Positions 49,686 to 59,462 of a stretch of 64,000 nt of DNA are shown here, piece by piece. The stretch is taken from positions 12,145 through 76,144 of the forward strand of contig CAKTMK010000006.1 in the NCBI GenBank assembly GCA_934574045.1. The letters run 5' to 3'. Under the pieces are notes generated by a model. The model saw only the letters and a program-made list of their open reading frames with translations, was not told the origin of the DNA and did not search any database. Origin of the DNA: an uncultured Oscillibacter sp. GTDB taxonomy: Bacteria; Bacillota; Clostridia; Oscillospirales; Oscillospiraceae. The first letter of the stretch is position 1, and each line of letters opens with the position of its first letter. The translations under genes and the position numbers were made by a program.

Positions 49686-50954
49686 CTATTCCGTCTCGGG
49701 CCGCTCCGCCCGGAAAATGTCCGCGCCCAGCGCCCGCAGCTCCGCGGCGAGGTCCTCGTAGCCCCGGTCGATGTGCTCCACGCCGGAGACCGCCGTCTCG
49801 CCCTCCGCCGCCAGCGCGGCCACGCACAGCGCCGCTCCGCCCCGCAGGTCCGCCGCCCGGACGGCCGCACCGTGGAGCCGCTCCGCCCCGGTGACCACCG
49901 CCGTCCGGCCCGAAACGCGGATGTCCGCGCCCATACGGGTCAGCTCATCCACATGGCGGAAGCGGTTGGTGAAAATGTTCTCCTCAAACACCGTCGCGCC
50001 CCGGCTGCGGGCCAGCGCCGCCATCAGCACGGCCTGCGCGTCCGTGGGAAAGCCGGGATAGGGCGCGGTGCGGATGGGCCGGACCGCCCGCAGCGGCTCC
50101 GTCCGGCGCAGGACGATCCGCGCCTTCTCCGCCCGCAGATCGCAGCCCGCCTCCCGCAGCGCCGCCGTCACGGTAGCAAGATGCTGCTCCCGCGCGCCGG
50201 TCAGGCAGATCTCGCCCCCGGCGGCCGCCGCGGCGCAGAGATAGGTGGCCGCGGCGATGCGGTCCGGCATGACGGTGTATTCGCAGCCGTGGAGCGGCGC
50301 TCCGCCCTCCACCGTCACCGTGGACGTGCCCGCCCCGCAGACCCGCGCGCCGCAGGCGCACAGATAGTTCTGTAAATCCTCGATCTCCGGCTCCCGGGCG
50401 GCGTTGCAGATGGAGGTGACGCCCTCCGCGCCGCAGGCGGCCAGCATCAGGTTCTCCGTCGCCCCTACGCTGGGCAGGCTCAGGATCAGCTCCCGCCCCG
50501 CAAGGCAGGGCGCGGCGCACACCAGCCGCCCGCCGTCCTCCCGGATGTCGGTTCCCAGCTCCCGCAGGCCCGCAAGGTGCAGGTCGATGGGCCGGGGGCC
50601 AAGTTCGCAGCCGCCGGGATAGCTCAGCTCCGCCTGCCCGCAGCGGGCAAGGATGGCCCCCAGAAAAATGGCCGAGGAGCGCATTTCCCGCATCAGCGCG
50701 TCGGAGATCTCGCTGCGGCACAGGCCGGCGGTGTTCACCGTCAGCGCGTCCCCCTCCCACCGGGCCTCGCAGCCCAGATACCGCAGGATGCGCACGGACG
50801 CGTCCACGTCCCGCAGCCGGGGGCAGCGCCGCAGCACCGTTTCGCCCCGGTTGAGGAGCGTTGCCGCAAGGATCGGAAGCGCGCTGTTTTTCGCGCCCTG
50901 CACCGCTATGGAGCCGGAGAGCGCCTTCGCGCCCCTCACCATGATCTGCGTCAT
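49686..50954 (-). CDS. murA: UDP-N-acetylglucosamine 1-carboxyvinyltransferase MurA
   Basis: A 422-residue EPSP-synthase-fold enzyme that adds enolpyruvate to UDP-GlcNAc, the first committed step of peptidoglycan synthesis. The catalytic Cys is present in SYPGGCELGPRP, so it should be fosfomycin-sensitive by that residue. KNSALPILAA near the N-terminus and TDAQAVLMA fit the family. The start at 50954 is preferred, with GGAGGGAAGG upstream. Presence in the dcw cluster between murG and ftsQ is a common clostridial arrangement. Confidence 0.95.
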   Translation of the reverse strand: MTQIMVRGAKALSGSIAVQGAKNSALPILAATLLNRGETVLRRCPRLRDVDASVRILRYLGCEARWEGDALTVNTAGLCRSEISDALMREMRSSAIFLGAILARCGQAELSYPGGCELGPRPIDLHLAGLRELGTDIREDGGRLVCAAPCLAGRELILSLPSVGATENLMLAACGAEGVTSICNAAREPEIEDLQNYLCACGARVCGAGTSTVTVEGGAPLHGCEYTVMPDRIAAATYLCAAAAAGGEICLTGAREQHLATVTAALREAGCDLRAEKARIVLRRTEPLRAVRPIRTAPYPGFPTDAQAVLMAALARSRGATVFEENIFTNRFRHVDELTRMGADIRVSGRTAVVTGAERLHGAAVRAADLRGGAALCVAALAAEGETAVSGVEHIDRGYEDLAAELRALGADIFRAERPETE

Positions 50955-51020
50955 ATGTCCTTCCCTCCGCATAAAAAAGTGGTTCAACGACCCATCCTAT
51001 GCAAAGGGACGCGGCGCGGG

Positions 51021-52151
51021 TTACACCAGCGCCAGCACCGTGTCGTAAATGCGCTGCGCGGCGTCCGGCACGCCCAGCGCCGTCATGGCGGCGGACATCT
51101 CCGCCCGGCGCTGTTCGCTGTGCAGGATCTCGCAGCTCTTTTGAAAGAGCGTCTGGCCGTCGGCCTCGCTCTCCAGCAGGACGCAGGCCCCGCCCGCCCG
51201 CTCCAGCACGCGGGCGTTTTTCTCCTGATGATTGTTCGTCACATAGGGCGAGGGCACGATCAGCGCCGGAACGCCCAGCGCCGTCAGCTCACTGATGGTG
51301 GACGCGCCCGCGCGGCACAGCACCAGATCCGCCGCCCGCAGCACCCGGTCCATATCGTAAATGTACGGCCGGACCTCCAGAGACGGATGGTCCGCGAGGG
51401 CCACACCCCGCTCCCCCAGCGCCCGCAGCAGCGCGTCGTATCCGCCGCCCGCGCCGTGGATGTGATGGAACGGCTCCTTGGCCGCCTCCAGCGCCAGAAA
51501 ATCCGCCATCCTCTGATTCATGCCCGACGCGCCCAAAGATCCCCAGAACGAGACGATCAAAGGCCGCCCGTCCCGGATGCCCAGCTCCTGCCGGGCCTGT
51601 TCCTTCGTGCGGGTGAAAAAGCCGCCGCGCACCGGCGTCCCCGTCACCACCACCCGGCTGGGGTCGCGGTACTGCTCCCGGCACGCCTCCACGCTAACCA
51701 TGATCCGGTCGGCGAACCGCTCCAGCAAACGGGTGGTCAGCCCCGGGACCATGTTGGACTCGTGGATGGCTGTGGGGATGCCCGCCTTGGCCGCTGCCTT
51801 GACCATGGGGAAGCTGGCGTAGCCTCCCGTGCCGATGACCAGCTGGGGCTGGAACCGGCGCAGGATGCGCCGGGCCTCGTGAGGCGCCCGGAGGTAATTC
51901 CCCACGGAGATCAGGTTGTGCCGGATCTCCGCCGGTTTGAACGAGCGGTGCAGGCTGGAGATGTGGACCGTCTCAAAGGCGTATCCCGCCTTGGGGATCA
52001 GGTCCTTTTCCAGTCCCCGCTCCGCGCCCACGAACAGGATCTGCGTCTGCGGTGCCCGGTCCAGCATGAGCTGAGCCACCGCCAGCGCCGGGTTCACGTG
52101 TCCCGCCGTCCCGCCGCAGGTGAAGATCACCCGCTCGGGTGTTTTTCCCAT
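51021..52151 (-). CDS. murG: Lipid II synthase MurG
   Basis: A 376-residue GT-B glycosyltransferase that adds GlcNAc to lipid I on the inner membrane face. The N-terminal GGTAGHVNPALA motif and the C-terminal CRAGASTISELTALGVPALIVPSP (donor-binding, quoted in two halves in the family) are clear. GAGGGAG precedes the ATG. It lies 24 nt after the ftsW/spoVE-type gene. Confidence 0.95.
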   Translation of the reverse strand: MGKTPERVIFTCGGTAGHVNPALAVAQLMLDRAPQTQILFVGAERGLEKDLIPKAGYAFETVHISSLHRSFKPAEIRHNLISVGNYLRAPHEARRILRRFQPQLVIGTGGYASFPMVKAAAKAGIPTAIHESNMVPGLTTRLLERFADRIMVSVEACREQYRDPSRVVVTGTPVRGGFFTRTKEQARQELGIRDGRPLIVSFWGSLGASGMNQRMADFLALEAAKEPFHHIHGAGGGYDALLRALGERGVALADHPSLEVRPYIYDMDRVLRAADLVLCRAGASTISELTALGVPALIVPSPYVTNNHQEKNARVLERAGGACVLLESEADGQTLFQKSCEILHSEQRRAEMSAAMTALGVPDAAQRIYDTVLALV

Positions 52152-52175
52152 ATCAACACTCCCTCAAAAGGTCTG

Positions 52176-53444
52176 TCACAGCTTCATCTGCCGCGAGACG
52201 CTCAGCACGATCCCCATTTCCAGAAGCTGGAGCGTCAGCGCCGTGCCGCCGTAGCTGAAAAACGGGAGCGACACGCCTGTGGTGGGCAGCAGTCCCGTTA
52301 CCACGCTCATGTTTAAAAAGGTCTGGAACGCCAGCAGCGTAGTCACGCCCACCACCAGAAGGCTCCCGAACCGGTCCCGGGCGTGGAGCGCGATCCAGTA
52401 CCCCCGCAGGATCAGGGCCGCGAACAGCAGCATGATGACCGCCGCGCCCAGCAGGCCCAGCTCCTCGCACACGATGGAGAACACGAAGTCGTTGTGCTCC
52501 TCCGGCAGGTACATGAACTTCTGTCGGCTCTTGCCCAGCCCCACGCCCAGAAGCCCGCCGGAGCCGATGGACAGCAGGCTCTGGGCGAGCTGATAGCCGT
52601 CGCCCCGGGCGTCGATAAACGGGTCGTGCCACATGGCGATGCGGCTGGCTCCGTATCCGGCGATGCCCACGACGGCGTACATCCCCGCCGCAGCAGCGGC
52701 CAGCGCCCCGGTGACCCAGCTCCAGCTGATGCCGCCCACCAGCATGATGGCCGCGCCGGCGCCGAGGATGAGCAGCGTGCCGGAGAGGTGCGGCTCCAGC
52801 ATCATCAGCCCCGCAATGAGCATCAGGATCATGGCATAGGGCAGAATACCGTACCGGAAAGTCTGCATCCGCTCCTTCTTTTTGGACACCGTGTCGGAAA
52901 AGTACAGCACCACCGCCAGCTTCGCCACCTCGGAGGGCTGGAACTGCAGCGCCGTGCCCTTCAGGCCCAGCCAGCGGGTGGCGTGGTTCCGGGTCAGGGC
53001 GAAGGGATTGTGGGGGATGACCACCAGCACCAGCAGGATGATGGCGAGAAACAGCAGCGGCTTCGCCGCGCCGCGGAAGCGCTGGTAATTGATCTTGCCC
53101 ACAAAGGCCATGGCCGCGACGCCCATGATGGCGAACACGCCCTGGCGCGCCACGTAATAGGTGGGGTTGCCGTCCTCGTAATAGGCCCGGGGAAAGCTGG
53201 CGGAAAAGAGCATGATGAGACCGATGATGGTCAGCATCATCACCAGCAGGCAGAAGGGCAGGTCGATGGGGCCCTTCGCCAGCTCCCGGCTCTCCTGCTC
53301 CCGCAGCAGCCGCTCCTCCCGCGCCTGCTGGCGGGCCAGCAGCTCCTCCCGGCTGACGGCGGGACGGCGGACGCTGCTGAAGCCCCGGTCTCCGTCCCCC
53401 CGGGGGCGGCGGGACCGCGCCCTGCCCTTTTCTTCCCGGATCAC
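52176..53444 (-). CDS. ftsW: Septal SEDS glycosyltransferase FtsW/SpoVE
   Basis: A 422-residue SEDS polymerase with about ten transmembrane helices and conserved QFQPSEVAKLAVV, HNDFVFSIVCEELG and LPFFSYGG motifs. It makes septal glycan with a class B PBP. It has an unusually long, strongly charged cytoplasmic N-terminal extension of about 55 residues (Arg/Glu-rich, helical). The GTG at 53444 is preferred because GGGGGAG lies just upstream; a TTG at 53480 is possible. In Bacillus the gene at this place is spoVE, so a sporulation role is also possible. Confidence 0.9.
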   Translation of the reverse strand: MIREEKGRARSRRPRGDGDRGFSSVRRPAVSREELLARQQAREERLLREQESRELAKGPIDLPFCLLVMMLTIIGLIMLFSASFPRAYYEDGNPTYYVARQGVFAIMGVAAMAFVGKINYQRFRGAAKPLLFLAIILLVLVVIPHNPFALTRNHATRWLGLKGTALQFQPSEVAKLAVVLYFSDTVSKKKERMQTFRYGILPYAMILMLIAGLMMLEPHLSGTLLILGAGAAIMLVGGISWSWVTGALAAAAAGMYAVVGIAGYGASRIAMWHDPFIDARGDGYQLAQSLLSIGSGGLLGVGLGKSRQKFMYLPEEHNDFVFSIVCEELGLLGAAVIMLLFAALILRGYWIALHARDRFGSLLVVGVTTLLAFQTFLNMSVVTGLLPTTGVSLPFFSYGGTALTLQLLEMGIVLSVSRQMKL

Positions 53445-53483
53445 CGCCGACTCCCCCTTTCCGGCACGTGCGCGCCGCAAGCC

Positions 53484-54467
53484 TTAAAATTTACCCTGAA
53501 GCCCCAGCCACGCCAGTGCGCAGCCGATCAGCGTCACGGCGGAAAACACTGTCACCAGCTTCGCCTCGCTCCAGCCGCACAGCTCCAGATGGTGGTGCAG
53601 CGGCGCCATCTTGAAAAACCGCTTGCCGTGGGTCAGCTTGAAGTAGCCCACCTGAATGATGTCCGAGAGCGTCTCCGCGATGTAGATCACGCCCACCGGG
53701 ATCAGCGCCAGCGGCACGTCCAGCGCAAAGGCCAGCGCCGCCACCGCGCCGCCGAGGAACAGGCTGCCGGTGTCGCCCATAAACGTTTTGGCCGGGTGGT
53801 GGTTATAGACGAAGAACGCCGCAAGGCCCCCCGCCAGCGCCGCGGAGAACAGCGCCGCGCCGTGCACCAGCGTCAGTCCCGCCGCGGTGAAGAACACCAT
53901 CACCACCAGCGTCACGCTGCACGCCAGCCCGTCGATGCCGTCTGTCAAGTTGACCGCATTTACACAGCCCACGATGACAAAGGCCGCGAAAATGAGATAC
54001 ACGATCCAGTTCACCGTCAGCGTCACGTTGAAAAACGGGAGGTACAAATCGTTGGTCAGCAGCCCCTCATAACGCATCAGACTCAAAAATACCACCGCCG
54101 CCGCCAGCTGGAGCACGAACTTCTGCTTGGCGGTCAGCCCCTCGTTCTGGTGCTGGCGGACCTTGCGGTAATCATCCACAAAGCCGATCAGGCCGAACAC
54201 CAGCGCGAAAACATACACGTACAGGTGGACAAAGCGGCCGCCGAGCATCTCCCGCCAGCCGAGGGCCAGCACGGCGATCCCCGTGCCCAGAATGAACATG
54301 ATGCCGCCCATGGTGGGCGTACCCGCCTTTCCGGCGTGCCACGTGGGGCCGTCCTCCCGGATCTCCTGTCCAGCCTTGAGCCGCCGCAGCTCCGGGATCA
54401 AAAATTTTCCGATGATGAGTGTCGTCAGAAAGCTGACGACCGCCGCCAGCCAGATGGAACTGTCCAT
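53484..54467 (-). CDS. mraY: Phospho-MurNAc-pentapeptide transferase MraY
   Basis: A 327-residue integral membrane enzyme with about ten helices. Catalytic motifs are present: FVDDYRK, NAVNLTDGIDGLA and GDTGSLFLGG, and the conserved PLHHHLEL loop. It transfers phospho-MurNAc-pentapeptide from UDP to undecaprenyl phosphate, making lipid I. It lies 100 nt after murE; murF, usually found between them, is missing, and murD, usually next, is also missing. Confidence 0.96.
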   Translation of the reverse strand: MDSSIWLAAVVSFLTTLIIGKFLIPELRRLKAGQEIREDGPTWHAGKAGTPTMGGIMFILGTGIAVLALGWREMLGGRFVHLYVYVFALVFGLIGFVDDYRKVRQHQNEGLTAKQKFVLQLAAAVVFLSLMRYEGLLTNDLYLPFFNVTLTVNWIVYLIFAAFVIVGCVNAVNLTDGIDGLACSVTLVVMVFFTAAGLTLVHGAALFSAALAGGLAAFFVYNHHPAKTFMGDTGSLFLGGAVAALAFALDVPLALIPVGVIYIAETLSDIIQVGYFKLTHGKRFFKMAPLHHHLELCGWSEAKLVTVFSAVTLIGCALAWLGLQGKF

Positions 54468-54529
54468 ACCTTGCCTCTTCCCCGGCGCCGCCGGGCCTTT
54501 CCCTTTTCGTTCTCTTGAAATTTTCTATA

Positions 54530-54564
54530 CAGTCTGTATTTTGAATCTACCGGAATACAGGCTG
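54530..54564. repeat. Inverted repeat between murE and mraY
   Basis: An 11-bp stem (54530-54540 with 54554-54564, one G-T pair), 13-nt loop, no T-run after it on the minus strand. It marks the place where murF would be expected. Confidence 0.6.
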
Positions 54565-54567
54565 GAT

Positions 54568-56025
54568 TCACTTTTTGCCGTTCTCCCGGGCCAGATAGTC
54601 CGCCACGATCTCCCGCTCGTCCATGTGGTGCTTTTCGTGGTTGACCTCCTGATACGTCTCGTGGCCCTTGCCGCACAGAACGATCACGTCGTCCTTTTGA
54701 GCGTGGTCCATGGCGTAGTGGATGGCCTCCACCCGGTCCGTCACCACGGCGTAGGGCGTATCGGTGCCCTTCATCCCCTCCAGGATCTCGCTGATGATGG
54801 CGTCCGGGTCCTCCGTCCGGGGATTGTCGGAGGTGACCACGGCAAAGTCCGCGATGTCCGCGGCGATCTTTCCCATCTTGGGCCGCTTGGTCCGGTCCCG
54901 GTCCCCGCCGCAGCCGAACACCGCCACGGTCCGCCCCTTTGCAAAGCCCTTCACCGAGGTGAGCACGTTTTCCAGTCCGTCCGGGCTGTGGGCGTAGTCG
55001 ATGAGGACGGTGTAATTCTTTCCCGGCGTGGGGACCACCTCCACCCGGCCCTTCACATGGGGGACGCGTCGCAGCGCCTCGGCGCTCCGCTCCAGCGGCA
55101 CGCCCAGCTTCAGGGCCGCCGCCAGAACGTCCAGCGTATTATATACCATAAATCCGCCCGGAATGCCAACCCAAATTTTTACCCGCTCCGTTTTCGTCAC
55201 GGCGGTGAACGCCACATGGTCCGCGCCCAGCTCGATATCCTCCGCCCGCAGGTCGGCGTCCGCCTTCTCCGCGTAGGAGAATTTCTCGCAGTCCGCGTCC
55301 TTCAGCAGCCGGGGCGACCACGGATCGTCCGCGTTGTAAACGCCCACGGCGCAGTTTCGGAATAGGACGGCCTTGGCGTCGCAGTAATTCTCCATGGTCT
55401 TGTGGAAGTCCAGATGGTCCTGCGTCAGGTTTGTAAAAATGCCCACGTCGTACCGGATGCCGTGGACCCGGCCCTCGTAAAGCGCGTGGGACGAGGTCTC
55501 CATCACCACGTGGGTGCAGCCCGCGTCCAGCATCCGGCGGAACAGCTTCTGCAGCTCGAAGCACTCCGGTGTGGTCCGCTCCGTGGGCAGGACCTCCTGC
55601 CCGATCATGTTCTGATTCGTGCCGATCAGGCCCACCTTGGCCCCCGCCTCCTGCTCCAGAATTGCCTTGAGCAGATAGGTGGTGGTAGTCTTTCCGTTGG
55701 TGCCGGTGACGGCGGTCATGACCATGTGCTCCGCCGGATGGCCGAACCAGTTGACCCCCAGCATGGCCAGCGCCCGCCGGGACTGGCGCACCAGCACGTA
55801 GGGGATATCGCTCTCCGGCGCCCGCTCGCACACGGCGCACACCGCCCCGGCCTGACGCGCCTTTTCAATATATTGGTGTCCGTCCATGGCGTAGCCGCTG
55901 ATGGCCACGAACACGTCTCCCGGCCGGGTCTTGCGGGAGTCGTAGCTGACGCCGGAGATCTCCAGCTCCCCGTCCGCGTGAAGCTCCAGCACGTCCGCGC
56001 CGGCAAGCAGTTCCTTCAGTTTCAT
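54568..56025 (-). CDS. murE: UDP-MurNAc-tripeptide synthetase MurE (meso-DAP type)
   Basis: A 485-residue Mur ligase. ATP-binding TGTNGKTTTT (about 110-119), UMP-contact region near the start, and DNPRTEDP (about 405), the motif of enzymes that add meso-diaminopimelate; L-Lys enzymes differ here. It therefore predicts DAP-type peptidoglycan. AAAGGGG lies about 11 nt before the ATG. It is 106 nt downstream of the PBP gene. Confidence 0.95.
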   Translation of the reverse strand: MKLKELLAGADVLELHADGELEISGVSYDSRKTRPGDVFVAISGYAMDGHQYIEKARQAGAVCAVCERAPESDIPYVLVRQSRRALAMLGVNWFGHPAEHMVMTAVTGTNGKTTTTYLLKAILEQEAGAKVGLIGTNQNMIGQEVLPTERTTPECFELQKLFRRMLDAGCTHVVMETSSHALYEGRVHGIRYDVGIFTNLTQDHLDFHKTMENYCDAKAVLFRNCAVGVYNADDPWSPRLLKDADCEKFSYAEKADADLRAEDIELGADHVAFTAVTKTERVKIWVGIPGGFMVYNTLDVLAAALKLGVPLERSAEALRRVPHVKGRVEVVPTPGKNYTVLIDYAHSPDGLENVLTSVKGFAKGRTVAVFGCGGDRDRTKRPKMGKIAADIADFAVVTSDNPRTEDPDAIISEILEGMKGTDTPYAVVTDRVEAIHYAMDHAQKDDVIVLCGKGHETYQEVNHEKHHMDEREIVADYLARENGKK

Positions 56026-56131
56026 CTCTAAGCACGCCCCTTTTTCCGTATTGGCATTCGCTTCTTTTCAGTATATCCGCCCCGATTTGCAAAGTATACG
56101 GAAGAACGTGCTCAATACCATGCAAAACCTG

Positions 56132-58525
56132 TCAGTCCGCGGTCTTTCCCTGCGCGCCGAGCTGGACGGTGACCACCGTTCCGGCCGGGACCTCCGCGCC
56201 GGGGGCGGCAGACTGGTTCAGCGCGTACACATTGCCGCTGCTGGCGGCGGTAGCTCCGGAGACGCGCATGATAAGCCCTGCGTTGGTCAGCGCCGTGTTG
56301 GCCTGCGCCGCGGTCATGCCCACCACGTTGGGGACGGTGCAGGGCGCGTCGGGCTTCTCCTCGCCCAGATAGAGGATGATGGCCGCGCTGTTGGGGACGA
56401 TGGCGCCGCCCAGCGGCGTCTGGTCGGTGACGGTCTCGCCCTCGCCCACCGTGCGGCAGGTAAAGCCCATGCCGGTGATCTTCTCCCGGGCGGCCTCCGC
56501 GGTCATGCCCACCACGTTGGGAACGGTCACGTCCGCGCCCACCATCTCCTCGGCGGTGTACTCCGGCTCCACGCCCACATAGGGCAGGATCTCGCCCATG
56601 ACGGCGCTGGCCGTGGGGGCGACCATGTTGCCGCCGGAGACGTACACGCCCGTGTTTCGGCTGGGCGTATCCATGGTGATGAGCATGATGATCTGGGGAT
56701 CGTCCGCCGGGGCAAAGCACATGAACGACACCACGACCTCTCGGTCGGGGTTGCCGGTCTTATCCGCCGTGCCGGTCTTGCCGCCGATGCGGTAGCCCGC
56801 CACCTGACCGTTTTTGCCGGTGCCGGACGCCACCACGTACTCCAGGCACTGGCGCACGGTGGCGGAGGTCTCCTCGCTGACCACCTGACGGACGGGAGTG
56901 GAGTCGTGCTGATACTTGACCGCGCCCTGCGCGTCCACCACCTGCTCCACCAGATAGGGCGTGCGCAGATAGCCGCCGTTGATGGTGGCGGCCTGCGCCC
57001 GGATGACCTGAAGCGGCGTGACGGTGAAGGTCTGGCCGAAGGCGTAGGACGCCAGAGAGACCACGTTGGAGTTGAAATCCTTCTCCCCCGCGAACATACC
57101 CACCGTCTCGCTGATCTCGTCCACGCCGGTCTTTTCCATCAGGCCGAAGGACTTGAGGTACTGATAATATTTCTGGGTCCCGATCTTCAGGCCCATGGAG
57201 ATGAACGCCGGGTTGCAGGAGTGGCCCGTGGCCTCCATGAGATTCTGGAGGCCGTGGCCGGCGTGGTTGGAGCAGTTGATGGCCTTCGGCCAGCCGGGGA
57301 CGGTGATGGAGCCGGTGCAGTTGAAGGTGGAGCTGAGATTCACCAGCCCCTCCTCCAGCGCCGCGGCCAGCGTGATGGGCTTGAAGGTGGAGCCTGGCTC
57401 ATAGGTGTCGCTGATGCAGCGGTTGCGCCACTGCTCGCCCAGCGCGGCGTTGACCGTCTTGCTGCGGGCGGCGGCATATTCCTCGCTTCCTTCCGTCAGC
57501 CCGGCCAGCGCCTTTGCCAGCGCCGCGTCCGTCTGGGCGGAGAGGTTTTTATCGTAGATCGTGAACGGGTCGTTCAGGTCAAAGGTGGGATAGGACGCCA
57601 TGGCCAGAATGCCGCCGGTGTTCACGTCCATGACGATGCCGGCCCCGCCGTGCTTCGCGCCGAATTTGTCCACCATGGACTCGATGCCCTTTTCCAGACA
57701 GGACTGCACGCTCACGTCCAGCGTCAGCATCAGGCTGTCGCCGTTTTCCGCGTCGTAATACTGCTCGTACTGATAGAGCATATCCTCGCCGGTGTTGGTC
57801 TTGGCGGTGACGGTCAGGCCCTCCGTCCCCTCCAGAACGCCGTCGTACTTGGCCTCCAGCCCGTAAAGGCCGGTGTTCTCGCTGCCCACGAAGCCGATGA
57901 CCTGAGACGCCAGCGTGCCGTAGGGGTAATAGCGCTTGGAGTCCGCGTTGAGGAAAATGCCGTGCAGCCGCGCGGGCGTTTTGGTGGGGTCGCTGAGAAG
58001 GACGGTCTTGCCGTCCGCGTTCACGGTGGTCAGCGGGTTCCCCTCCGCGTCGATCTCGCCGTTGATGAAGCGGCGCACCTCGTCGGCCGTGTCCTGTTCC
58101 ACCTTGCGCTTGAGTTCCACGTACTGGAGATTCGTCTTGCCCATCTTCTCCAGAACGGCGCTCTCGTCCAGCTCCAGAATGCGGGCAAGGCCGCGGGCCA
58201 CGTACTCCTTATCCTGCGTGTCCTTGTGGTTTTCGATGTCGTAGGGAGAGATGCAGACCGTCTCCGCCGTGGCGGAAACGGCCATGATCTCCCCGTTTTT
58301 GTCGTAGATCGCGCCGCGGGACGCCGTGACCACCGCGCTGCGGGTCTGCTGCGCCACGGCCTTTTCCTGAAGCTCCTCGTGCCGGACGATCTGAAGGTCA
58401 TAGAGCTTGAAAAGCAGCGCGGCGAACACCGCCACGCCCAAAAGGCCCATCAGCAGCACGGTCCGCCGCCGGATGGTCTGGTTGGCCCAGCGGGCCGCGT
58501 CGCTTTTTCTGCGCTTGTTGGTCAT
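56132..58525 (-). CDS. Class B penicillin-binding protein with two PASTA domains (FtsI/SpoVD type)
   Basis: A 797-residue bitopic transpeptidase: a short cytoplasmic tail, transmembrane helix (about 24-42), PBP dimer domain, then the transpeptidase domain with STFK (SxxK), SCN (SxN) and KTGT motifs all present. The C-terminus has two PASTA domains (VTVPNVVGMTAEAAREKI and CTVPNVVGMTAAQANTAL). It crosslinks septal peptidoglycan with FtsW. The position fits both FtsI/Pbp2B and SpoVD; only one such gene is seen in the cluster. GGAGGAGAAC lies just before the ATG at 58525. Confidence 0.92.
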   Translation of the reverse strand: MTNKRRKSDAARWANQTIRRRTVLLMGLLGVAVFAALLFKLYDLQIVRHEELQEKAVAQQTRSAVVTASRGAIYDKNGEIMAVSATAETVCISPYDIENHKDTQDKEYVARGLARILELDESAVLEKMGKTNLQYVELKRKVEQDTADEVRRFINGEIDAEGNPLTTVNADGKTVLLSDPTKTPARLHGIFLNADSKRYYPYGTLASQVIGFVGSENTGLYGLEAKYDGVLEGTEGLTVTAKTNTGEDMLYQYEQYYDAENGDSLMLTLDVSVQSCLEKGIESMVDKFGAKHGGAGIVMDVNTGGILAMASYPTFDLNDPFTIYDKNLSAQTDAALAKALAGLTEGSEEYAAARSKTVNAALGEQWRNRCISDTYEPGSTFKPITLAAALEEGLVNLSSTFNCTGSITVPGWPKAINCSNHAGHGLQNLMEATGHSCNPAFISMGLKIGTQKYYQYLKSFGLMEKTGVDEISETVGMFAGEKDFNSNVVSLASYAFGQTFTVTPLQVIRAQAATINGGYLRTPYLVEQVVDAQGAVKYQHDSTPVRQVVSEETSATVRQCLEYVVASGTGKNGQVAGYRIGGKTGTADKTGNPDREVVVSFMCFAPADDPQIIMLITMDTPSRNTGVYVSGGNMVAPTASAVMGEILPYVGVEPEYTAEEMVGADVTVPNVVGMTAEAAREKITGMGFTCRTVGEGETVTDQTPLGGAIVPNSAAIILYLGEEKPDAPCTVPNVVGMTAAQANTALTNAGLIMRVSGATAASSGNVYALNQSAAPGAEVPAGTVVTVQLGAQGKTAD

Positions 58526-58618
58526 GTTCTCCTCCCACGCGGGCCGCGCGTTACATGATTCAGGGAGCAAGAAGGAGCGCGTCTCCCTCTTACTCCCTCT
58601 TGTTCACTGTATTGCGTC

Positions 58619-59182
58619 TCAGTCAAAATATTCCACCACGGCGTAGACCCCGTGGTTCAGCGAGGACATCAGCCGCTCCAGCAGGCTCTGCTCCCGCTGC
58701 TGATAGACCACGGCGGAGTCCTCGCCGCTCAGGTCCAGATAAAAGACCTGCCCGCTGCCGGGCTTTGCCATTCCGGCGGATTCCGCCGCCTTTTTCACCG
58801 TGTCCAGATCGAACATCCGGGCGTATTGGGCGGTGAGGGTCACGTTTTCCGTCTGGAGCCTGTCCAGTTCCTGATTGAGCGACACCACGTCGCTGGACAG
58901 GGCGGTGAGCTGCACGTAGCACAGCAGGGTCAGCACCGCCAGCCCCGCCGCCGCCAGAAAGCCCAGCGCGGCAAACACGGAGAGGCGCTGGCGGGGACGG
59001 ACCTGCTCCTGAGACACGGACTGCACCTTCGGCGCAGCCGCGGCCTCCTCCCGCCGCCGGGGAAGCTCGCCCGCGTGGGAGAGCTGGCGCTCCCTCAGCT
59101 CCCATTCCAGATCGTAGGCCAGATCGCCGTAGGTCGCGTTCGTCCGGTCATGGCGCAGCTTGCGCGCAGCCGAGGCCGCCAT
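58619..59182 (-). CDS. ftsL: FtsL-like divisome protein
   Basis: A 187-residue bitopic protein: about 70 charged cytoplasmic residues (longer than usual), one transmembrane helix (about 72-94), then a leucine-zipper-like coiled coil (LSSDVVSLNQELDRLQTENVTL in parts) outside. This layout and the position between rsmH and the PBP gene identify FtsL, although sequence conservation in the family is low. The 93-base gap to the PBP gene has purine-rich direct repeats able to form a hairpin. Confidence 0.82.
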   Translation of the reverse strand: MAASAARKLRHDRTNATYGDLAYDLEWELRERQLSHAGELPRRREEAAAAPKVQSVSQEQVRPRQRLSVFAALGFLAAAGLAVLTLLCYVQLTALSSDVVSLNQELDRLQTENVTLTAQYARMFDLDTVKKAAESAGMAKPGSGQVFYLDLSGEDSAVVYQQREQSLLERLMSSLNHGVYAVVEYFD

Positions 59183-59257
59183 TGCTTCTCCCCCTCTCCT
59201 TTGTGCATTGCATGGATCATCCGGCGCCGCGCAGGCTCCCTCCCGCGCTTGGCCGCG

Positions 59258-59425
59258 TTACTTCTTCAAAACCACCGGCTTGCCGTTCCGGTCCAGCAGC
59301 GGCGTGACGCCCGCGGCGCAGCCGACGCGGTGGAACAGGTAGTGAACGCCGGTCTCCCGGTCCACCCAGATCTCCGTCTGGGCCGTGGAGTCCTGCGCGT
59401 AGATCTGCTCGAACCTCTGACGCAT
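59258..59425 (-). CDS. Small DUF6440-like protein inside the division cluster
   Basis: A 55-residue protein containing EIWVDRETGVHYLFHRVG and LLDRNGKPVV, matching the short DUF6440-type proteins of Firmicutes. AAAGGGG lies 8 nt before the ATG, and it fits exactly between rsmH and ftsL on the same strand with short gaps. The function is unknown. Its place in the dcw cluster is unusual and suggests either a division-linked role or a passenger gene. Confidence 0.72.
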   Translation of the reverse strand: MRQRFEQIYAQDSTAQTEIWVDRETGVHYLFHRVGCAAGVTPLLDRNGKPVVLKK

Positions 59426-59462
59426 ACCGTCCGCCCCTTTCCGCCGCGCGCAAGGCGCGTCC

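Noticed and set aside
54530..54564. Stem-loop after murE as an intrinsic terminator
   Set aside because: No T-run follows on the minus strand and the cluster continues; kept only as an inverted repeat.
58560..58618. Purine-rich repeats between ftsL and the PBP gene as a riboswitch or terminator
   Set aside because: A hairpin with one G-U pair is possible, but there is no T-run and no known riboswitch motif.
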